From contig NC_133662.1 of assembly GCF_037893015.1 (NCBI RefSeq), positions 203,365,648-203,429,647 of the forward strand: 64,000 nucleotides of DNA. The letters run 5' to 3'. Origin of the DNA: Macrotis lagotis (lineage: Eukaryota; Chordata; Mammalia; Peramelemorphia; Peramelidae). Under the pieces are notes generated by a model. That model was not told where the DNA came from. It searched no databases and saw only the letters and a program-made list of their open reading frames with translations. Below are positions 57,110-64,000 of the stretch, piece after piece. The first letter of the stretch is position 1, and each line of letters opens with the position of its first letter. The position numbers and the translations under genes were made by a program.

Positions 57110-57240
57110 ATTATCTTCCCTATTAGGACAAAAATTCTTCTAGAGCAGTGTCTATATCAAATCTTTATTTATATCCTCAACAGAGTATTTGTTGCATCAT
57201 AAGTATTTATTGTTTAACTAATTACTGAATTAGTTAACTG
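57110..57240 (+). mobile_element. L2 3'-end fragment
   Basis: TAGAGCAGTGTCTATATCAA, then TATTTATATCCTCAACAGAG, then TGCATCATAAGTATTTATTG follows the L2 end (GAGGGCAGGGACTGTGTC, TTTGTATCCCCAGCGC, CATAGTAGGCGCTCAATAAATG). Confidence 0.62.
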
Positions 57241-57251
57241 ACATGGATATT

Positions 57252-57358
57252 GTAGAATTAGTTTTAGAACTATTATGGGTCTATAATAATAGTAACTGTA
57301 AACTAAACTATAATAATCAGTTTTTTTAATCCTTTTATAGAAAGAGAAACAGTTTTAC
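57252..57358. repeat. Copy 1 of an unassigned about 85-bp duplication
   Basis: GTAGAATTAGTTTTAGAA, a 26-base unique insert, then AGTAACTGTAAACTAAACTA, then TAATAATCAGTTTTTTTAAT, then CCTTTTATAGAAAGAGAAAC and AGTTTTAC recur at 58553-58638 in the same orientation with modest divergence. Repeat family not recognised. Confidence 0.85.
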
Positions 57359-57359
57359 A

Positions 57360-58230
57360 TATTGGTTACATATTGGTATGTCATCTACCAATACAGCAAG
57401 CATAGTGTCTCATGATCTGTGTCTTACCATAACTTATCCATAGAGATACTATTTTCAATCAAAGTTTCCCCTCATATTTTGATTGAAACACTAAATTTTA
57501 CATGCATAATCTCTTGCTATTTTACTTGTCCTACCTCCTTATCTGATCATATATACCATAAATAACATTTTAATGATATTTTTGTGTATTTTGTAAATAA
57601 TCCTTAGCAATGTGCTGCAGCTTATCTAGCTAGACCTTTCTATCTTATGTCAAAATCCAATACTGACTAGAGATGATAGAATAGTCATATCAACTTCACA
57701 TTTGTTAGATAAAACAGATCCAGAGACATTAAATGCTCAACTCATTTCAGTTAAAAACAGCATGGTGAGTAGGAGAGTGTCATTTTCTTGACTGCCAAAG
57801 TCAGTGCTCACTTTTTTACATTACACCATGATAAGCCTTTACAGAGGTTTCAATGCAAACATTGTATAAATATCTCTGGTTAAATTATCAGCTGTGATTT
57901 TTTGGGATCAAAGAAAACGTGTATTATTAAAAGTTTAACAGGCTCCCTGGGAAAAAATTGAAGAGGCAACACATTTCTAAATTTAATCTTATTAGTAGCA
58001 TTTTTTCATCTCTTTCTTAAGCTGAATAATCACCAAATGAGTCCCTGATCTATAATATCTGCCTGAAAATTTATGTCACAATTAGGTCAAGGTAACAGTG
58101 ATTAGCTAAAGGGCATTGGATTTAGAGTTCAATGATGATACTTCTACTATTTCAGTAGAGTAATATCTAAATCTAGCCCTGAGTTGGTAAAAATAGTTGA
58201 AAACCTACTAGATGATACTTCTTGCCCATT
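57360..58230. other. No recognisable gene
   Basis: AT-rich sequence between two duplicated blocks. No supported frame. Confidence 0.45.
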
Positions 58231-58234
58231 CTCA

Positions 58235-58450
58235 GCTCTGCCACTTTGTCAGTATGACATTAGGCAAGAAATGTTATCTTTCTATAAGTTTTCTTATCTG
58301 TAAAATGTAAGTTTTGAACACTTGCAATTTCTGTTAACCTATACAAGTATATTAACATTTCTTCTGCCTCAGTTTCCTCAATTATAGAGTGAAGGGATTG
58401 AATTATTTTATCTCTGAATTTTCTCCAAGACCTAAATTTATGCCTCTATT
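58235..58450 (+). mobile_element. MIR-like fragments
   Basis: CTCAGCTCTGCCACTTTGTC, then AGTATGACATTAGGCAAGAA, then CTTATCTGTAAAATGTAAG is MIR-like on the plus strand. CTCAGTTTCCTCAATTATAG then AGTGAAGGGATTGAATTAT (58366-58405) is a second MIR core block. They may be two pieces of one element interrupted by an insertion, or two copies. Confidence 0.65.
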
Positions 58451-58552
58451 TTCCTTTACAGAAGATAAAGTTTAAATAGGTTTCACTAGCTCTAAATCCC
58501 AGAGATTAGATATCTGTCAGGTTTCTAGCCATGTTACCCAAACCTCCTTAGG

Positions 58553-58638
58553 TAGAATTGATTTAGAAGTAACTGTAAACTAAACTATAATAATTAGTTT
58601 CTTAAAATATCCTTTTATAGAAAGATAACCAATTTTAC
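58553..58638. repeat. Copy 2 of an unassigned about 85-bp duplication
   Basis: GTAGAATTGATTTAGAAG, then TAACTGTAAACTAAACTATA, then ATAATTAGTTTCTTAAAATA, then TCCTTTTATAGAAAGATAAC and CAATTTTAC match 57252-57358, without the 26-base insert. The two copies are about 1.28 kb apart. Confidence 0.85.
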
Positions 58639-58639
58639 A

Positions 58640-59195
58640 GTCAGAGATTACCTTTGTAATCCTGGAATGCATAAAAAAGAATAAAAGATGGGAAGAGAAT
58701 CTACTTCTAAAATTCATCTCAATTTTTAACTATCTAGAAAAATTGGAAAAGGTTTTGTCATCATTTTTGTAGCTTAGAGTTATTGTATTCCCTTATGGGT
58801 GTGGGTGTAGGGACTTGGTGGGATATTCTCAATTTTTTTTTTTAGCTGTATATCTTGAACTAAAAAAAAAATCAATGCAGGAGAAAAATAATCAGGTAAG
58901 AGAATGTGTGTTTTGCATTTAGTTAACTATAAATTATTCCTGAATATACAAACCAGAGTGAAAACTATTGTAATTTAAATTCAAACTTGACTACTTTACT
59001 GCATATACCTCCCAGAGCCTCTCATCATGCATTTCTAATTAGGATATTAAGGTTGTGTAACCTGGGAGAAAAGATGTATTATTGCTTAAGAATAATAAAG
59101 AAAATTATCTACTGTTTTCTTTCCTGGAATTTGAAATATCTGATGACTTTTGAGTACATCACTATCCTCAAAAACAAGGGAACATTGACAAAGTC
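58640..59195. other. No recognisable gene
   Basis: AT-rich sequence with A and T runs near 58832-58870. No gene support. Confidence 0.45.
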
Positions 59196-59199
59196 TGTA

Positions 59200-59370
59200 A
59201 GGTTCACAAAGTACTTTTTATACAGTCACATCAATACAAAAAATTCTGAAAGATAGGTGTTATTTTATTCACCATGTTAGAGATGAGAAAAACTATCACT
59301 CAGTAAAGTTAAATGATTCACCCAAGGGAAAATAAATGACAAATGTCTGAGATAAGTTTTGAATCCAGAC
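59200..59370 (-). mobile_element. MIR-like fragment
   Basis: TTTATACAGTCACATCAATA, then AGATAGGTGTTATTTTATTC, then ACCATGTTAGAGATGAGAAA and CACTCAGTAAAGTTAAATGA, then CCCAAGG is MIR in antisense, somewhat decayed. The 89-codon frame crossing it has no known domain. Confidence 0.75.
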
Positions 59371-59481
59371 ATTGCAGACTTCATTTCAGTAAAAATTTGG
59401 GAATTCTAGATCTTACAGGTCATTTCAGATCAGCAGATCAGATGATTTGACTCTGAAATTAATCCAAACTATCAGTTTAAC

Positions 59482-60840
59482 TGTGGTGGTGGTGGTAGTG
59501 GTGGTGTCTGTACTTTCTTCTCAAGAGGACAAAGATGACCTCATTATCTGAGAATTAATTAACAATGGATTCTCTTGTGGCTAATCACACCAATATGAAC
59601 TCAGAAAGCTGTACCACAGGTGGGCAAAAATAGTTGATATGAGGATTTGGGATAAATTTTCTCATCTCACATGTCATTTGAGCTACTTAAATTCTGCTTC
59701 ATCCATCTTTTATTGAGAGTATATCAAGCGAGGCAGTCCTTTGCCAGTGTTTCCCATGTCACACAATCAATTAGAATGCTTTTAAGAAAGATCTTGAGAG
59801 TGTACTTGCATTGCATTTTCTGACCGCTATGTGAACACGTGGTCTGGGTGAATTCTCCATAAATAGTGTTTTTGACCAGCATGTGTTTGACTTGCAAACA
59901 ATAAAATCACACTATTGTTTTCAGTAGTACAGTTTGAATGCTTGGTAGTTTAGCCTGAGAAGATCTCATGTCTCATATCTTTACCTGCCAGGTGACCTTC
60001 AGTATTTTCCTAAAACAATTCAAAAGGCATGGTGTTGGGTCAAGGTTTCACAGGCTTGCAAAAATGAGATCACTGCAGTGACTCTGTAAATCTTCAGTTT
60101 GTTAGTCCAATGCCTTTTTTTTCATACTTTCCTTCAGAACCTGCCAAATACTAAACTAGCTTTGGTAATCCATGTGGCAACCTCATTATCAAGGTGTATC
60201 TTCCTGGAAAGGACACTGTCAAGGTAACTTATATTCACAGCATTCAGAACTTCTCCATTTGTTGTAACTGATGGTTACACATATAAATGGTTTGGTATTG
60301 ACTTATGGAGCATCTCTGTTTTCTTGGTGTTAATTGTTAGGCTAAAATAAGCACAAGCAGAGAAAATTGATCTATGCTTGTTGGATCTCAGCTTTAGAGA
60401 TTGAATTGAGTACACAATCATCTGCAAACAAAAAAGCATGCTCCAACACTCCCTCAACTTTGGTCTTGGCTTGTAACCTTTTCAAGTTAAAGAGTTTATC
60501 ATCAGTGTAGTAACTGATCTTGATTGTATGTTCATCTTCATTGAACACATTTCACAATATGTCTGAAAACTAATACCTGTAAAGAAAAAACTCTCAATGA
60601 CTTGTAGCAGTACCAGTAGTACACCTAGATGTTGCAAGAGATAACAACTTGTCCATCATCTATGTGAAATTTAGAAGTGAATTTGGTGGAATTGTGTGGA
60701 ATGCTCTTGTAACTCCCGCATTCAGAATGGAAACATCTATTCATTTTGACCTACACATTATCCCATGATGTCATTGCTCCTCTTTGATAATGAGGGACAA
60801 ATGGAATACATGCCCTTTTGCATTCCTTTGACACTACCAG
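59482..60840 (-). mobile_element. RTE-like non-LTR retrotransposon remnant
   Basis: On the minus strand, blocks match a reverse transcriptase of the kind with LFNLRRLQAKTK, then a FADD catalytic box. FNLKRLQAKTKVEG is near 60500-60459 and the FADD codons are at 60417-60428. Then come INTKKTEMLHK near 60310, YLDSVLSRKIHLDNEVATWI near 60215 and a possible C-terminal zinc-finger-like CGTAFxVHIGVISHKRIH near 59600. Several frames are needed and stops are present, so it is dead. A (ACC)n-type repeat follows at its 3' side (59482-59508). RTE-type elements often end in short repeats rather than poly(A). The clade is from memory of the family's motifs; other non-LTR clades are not excluded. Confidence 0.7.
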
Positions 60841-60895
60841 CTGTGTACAAACCCACATTACTTGAAACCTTTCCAAGTTGAAAAATTTACCATCA

Positions 60896-61038
60896 GTAGG
60901 CAGCTAGGTGGTGCAGGGGATAGAGCACTGGTCCTGGAGTCAAGAGGACCTGAGTTCAAATCTGACCTCAGACACTTAATTGCCTAGCTGTGTGACTTTG
61001 GACAGGTCACTTAGTCCCATTGGCTTAAATAAAAAAAG
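60896..61038 (+). mobile_element. WSINE1-type SINE in RTE-like sequence
   Basis: The head GGCAGCTAGGTGGTGCAGGG, the B-box GAGTTCAAATCTG and GGACAGGTCACTTAGTCCCA are clear. The body lacks the ATAATTACC step (ACTTAATTGCCTAGCTGTGTG). AAATTTACCATCA (60883-60895) and AAATTATCATCAA (61039-61051) are an imperfect duplication. A diverged second piece of RT-like sequence flanks it (ACCTTTCCAAGTTGAAAAAT). Confidence 0.88.
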
Positions 61039-61184
61039 AAATTATCATCAATTCAGAAATATACTTTCATATTGTATATGCCTTCATTGAAGCTTTTTGG
61101 CAACAGGGCTGCAACCATCATTCTAAAATGCATGGGAGAATGGAGCTATTTCAATGATCTTCCTAAAAGAGAGTGACCATACCA

Positions 61185-61295
61185 TGTCATTTATTCAAAG
61201 AACCTCCAATGGCTTTCTGTTATCTCTAGGATTAAATGTAAAACATTTTCCTTAGTTTCTAAAGCTCTTTGTAACCTTATTCCTTTCTGATTTTT
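61185..61295 (+). mobile_element. L2 LINE 3'-region fragment
   Basis: CAAAGAACCTCCAATGGCTT, then ATCTCTAGGATTAAATGTAA, then AGTTTCTAAAGCTCTTTGTA, then ACCTTATTCCTTTC follows L2 (CCTCCCAGTGGCTCTC, ACCTCTAGGATAAAATACAA, TTTAAAGCCCTCCACAATCTGG). The L1 copy begins just after. Confidence 0.68.
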
Positions 61296-61319
61296 TAAGG
61301 TTTTTTTTATACTTTATAT

Positions 61320-63860
61320 ATCCATTAAGTTGAAGGAGTTACAGAAAAGACATAGAGAGCAAAACTCTAATGGGAGATCTCAACCTCCCACTCTCAGATT
61401 TTGATAAATCTAACCATAAAATAGAAGTGGGAAGTTAAGAAAGTAAATACATTACTAGAAAATCTAGATGTCATAGACATATGGAGAAAATAGAAGGGGA
61501 TAGAAAGGAATATACTTTTATTTTGCAGTATATGGCAAATACACAAAATTTGACCATGCATTAGGACATAAAAACCTAATAATCAAATGTAGAAAGACAG
61601 AAATAGTGAATACATCTTTATCAGACCAAAATATAATAAAAATCACATGCACTAATGGGGCACGGATAAATAGACCTAAAACTAATTGGAAACTAAATAA
61701 TCTCATTTTAAAGAATGATTGGATCAAACAACAAATTATGAAAGAATGATTTCATCCTAGATAATAACAATAGTGAAACAACAATGCAAAACTTATGGGA
61801 TACAGACAAGGCAGTTGTCAGGGGATATATTATATCTTTAAATACTTACATGGATAAATTAGAGAAAGAGGAAATCAATAAACTAAACATACAACTAAAA
61901 GAATTAGAGAAAGAACAAATCAAAAAGCCATAATTAGAATTGAGAATAAAGAGACAAAACACTCACTCTTTGCACATGACATATTGGTATACCTAGAGAA
62001 TCCCAAAAAAATTCATCTAAAAACTACAAGAAACAATGAACAACTTTTGCAAAATTGCAGGATATAAAATAAACCCTCAGAAAGCCTCAATATTTCTATA
62101 TATGACTAGGAAGACACAGCACAAAGAGCTAGAAAGAGAAATTCCTTTCAAAATAACTTCAGACAATACAAAATAATGGAAGTCTACCTACCAAGGCAAA
62201 CTCAGAATTTTTTTGAAAACAATTACAAAACACTTCACACACAAATAAAATCAAATTTAAATAACTGGGCAAACATCAACTTCTCATGGATAGGCTGAGC
62301 TAATATAATAAAAATCACAATTCTACCTAAATTAAACTACATATTTAGTGTCCTACCAAACAAAATTTCAAAAACTTCCTTTAATGAGTTAGAAAAATTG
62401 TAAGTAAATTCATATGGAGAAATAAAAATCAAGAATTTCCAGGGATTTAATGAAAAAAAATGTGCCAAAGAAGGTGGTTTAGCCCTACCAGATCTAAAAT
62501 TATATTATAAGGCACCACTCATCAAAATTGTCTGCTACTGGCTAAGAAATAGAGTGATATATCAGCGGAACAGACTAGGTGCAAGAGCAGGGAAATGATT
62601 ATAGTAATCTGCTGTTTGATAAACCCAAAGAGTTCAACTGCTGTGATTAAAAAAAAACTCTCTCTGATAAAAACTGTTGGGAAAATTGCAAGTTAGTATG
62701 GTAGAAATTTGGATTAGACCAACACTTCACATCCCATACCAAGATAAAATCAAAATGGATACAGGATTTAGAAAAAAAATGACATAATTATAAACAAACT
62801 TGGAGGTCAAGGAATAGTTTACCTGTCAATTCTATGGAAAGGGAAGCAGGTTATAACCAAGGAAGAGATGGATAACACCATGAAAAACAAACTAAATAAT
62901 TTTGATTACATTAAATTATAAAGCTTTTGCACAGACAAAAGTACTCTAACCAAGTTCAAAAGAAATGTATTAAATTGGGAAACAATTTTTACAACCAGTA
63001 TTTCTGCCAAAGGACTCATTTCCAAAATATATAGAGAGAACTGAGTTAAATTTTCAAAAATAACAAACCATTCTCCAATTGACAAATGGTCAAAGGATAT
63101 GCAAAGACAATTTACAGATTAAGAAGTCAAAGCAATCTATAGTCATAGGAAAAATTCCCTAAATCTTTACTTATTAGAGAAATGCAAATTAATCTATCTC
63201 TAGGATACCACTTCACACCTCTCAGACTGGTCAATATGATCAGAAAGGACAATCATCAATGTTGGAAGAGATGTGGGTAATCTGGGACACTAATACATTT
63301 TTGGTGGAGCTGTGAACTCATCCAACCTTTCTGGAGAGCAATCTGGAATTACTCCCAAAGGGCAACAAAAATATGCATGCCTTGTGATCCAGCAATACCA
63401 CTACTGAGTCTATACCCTGAAGAGATGATGGAAAAGTGTATAGACATCACTTGTACAAAAATATTCATAGCAGCCCTGTTTGTGGTGGCAAGAATTGGAA
63501 ATTAAATGAATGGTCATCAATTGGGGTATGGCTGAACAAATTGTGGTATATGTATGTTATAGAACACTATTAGTCTATTAGAGACCAGGAGAGATGGGAA
63601 TTCAGAAAAGCCTGGAAGGATTTGCATGAAATGATGCTGAGTGAGATGAGCAGAACCAGAAGAACATTGTACACCATAACAGCAAAATAGGGTTATGATC
63701 AGTCTTAATGGACTTGCTCATTCCATCAGTGCCACAATCAGGCACAATTTTGGGGTATCTGTGATAGAGAATACCATCTGAATCCAGAGAAAGAATTGTG
63801 AAGTTTGAATGAATACCAAAGACTATGACCTTTAATTTATCAAAAAAAAAGATTAAAGAT
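61320..63860 (+). mobile_element. L1 ORF2 fragment with disrupted RT box
   Basis: The copy starts in the ORF2 endonuclease domain (near 61373) and continues through EKEEINKLNIQLKELEKEQI near 61865. At 61969-61980 the catalytic box reads FAHD where the family expects FADD, followed by ILVYLENPKK. The YADD-region neighbours upstream (about 61935) are missing, indicating a deletion between the palm's N-part and the box. The C-terminal part (LYYKAPLIKIVCYWLRN-like text, near 62500) and the tail to about 63830 follow. A repeat of TGATTTTTTAA (61288-61298) and TGATTTTTAA (63861-63870) may be the target-site duplication. It is inactive. Confidence 0.85.
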
Positions 63861-64000
63861 TGATTTTTAAAAAATGGCATTATTCAACTTATTTCTTTTA
63901 TCATAAGCCTAATTATAATCTCTCCTCTCTAGTCACACCTTGAACATAAATGTTTCATCTACTGCTTTCTAACCCAAGTAAGAAAATACCACCCTTAGAA

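Noticed and set aside
57252..58638. Reading the two 85-bp blocks as LTRs of one element
   Set aside because: They are too short and imperfect, and the sequence between them holds no retroviral motif.
5821..61038. tRNA genes
   Set aside because: The tRNA-like boxes belong to SINE heads; no cloverleaf with anticodon arm is present.
1..64000. CRISPR arrays, operons or bacterial-type regulatory sites
   Set aside because: The repeat content is that of a marsupial nuclear genome and no spaced direct repeat array exists.

Overview
The window looks like nuclear DNA of an Australian marsupial, probably a dasyurid. It is AT-rich and full of retrotransposons. It carries many copies of a tRNA-derived SINE of the WSINE1 type with an A-rich tail containing CCT, marsupial L1 elements in several 3'UTR types, and older CORE-SINE/MIR, L2, CR1/L3 and RTE-like remnants. 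Family names come from memory of these families, not from a database search. I see no intact protein-coding gene, exon series, structural RNA gene or CRISPR array. The short open frames are almost all shadows of repeats or chance frames. Stretches with no assignable content are listed as such.

The one clear gene-derived feature is a processed pseudogene of PKP4 (p0071, an armadillo-repeat catenin relative) at 12248-16124. It is intronless and disabled by stops and frameshifts. It has a GC-rich 5'UTR, a recognisable C-terminal PDZ-ligand coding segment and flanking A/T-rich direct repeats. It sits in the tail of an older L1 3'UTR fragment, itself split by a SINE. So 11.7-16.1 kb records at least three nested retrotransposition events.

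Region by region: 0-6 kb is old unique sequence with weak L2 and CR1 remnants. 6-9.6 kb holds an ORF1-only L1 derivative carrying two SINEs, then a truncated antisense L1. 11.5-16.1 kb is the SINE/L1/PKP4 nest. 17.2-20 kb has a SINE and a second ORF1-only element. 20-31 kb is SINEs, MIR, L2 and long microsatellites. 31-41 kb is old repeats plus a 5'UTR-ORF1 L1 fragment fused to an L1 3' end. 41.2-43.9 kb is a third ORF1-only element. 47-55.8 kb is a cluster of L1 copies with most of ORF2 removed. 59.5-60.8 kb is an RTE-like reverse-transcriptase remnant. 61.3-63.9 kb is another L1 with a disrupted catalytic box.

The recurring theme is L1 copies without ORF2. Three insertions (6.1-8.7, 17.9-19.9 and 41.2-43.9 kb) have a 5'UTR and ORF1 but no ORF2. 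Each is bounded by a 10-13 bp direct repeat, so each probably inserted in that form (HAL1-like, 'half-L1' elements). Other points for follow-up are a perfect 45-bp duplication between otherwise unrelated repeats, an 85-bp unassigned duplication near 57.3 and 58.6 kb, a composite SINE inside a HAL1-like element, and a SINE without target-site duplication exactly at an L1 deletion junction.
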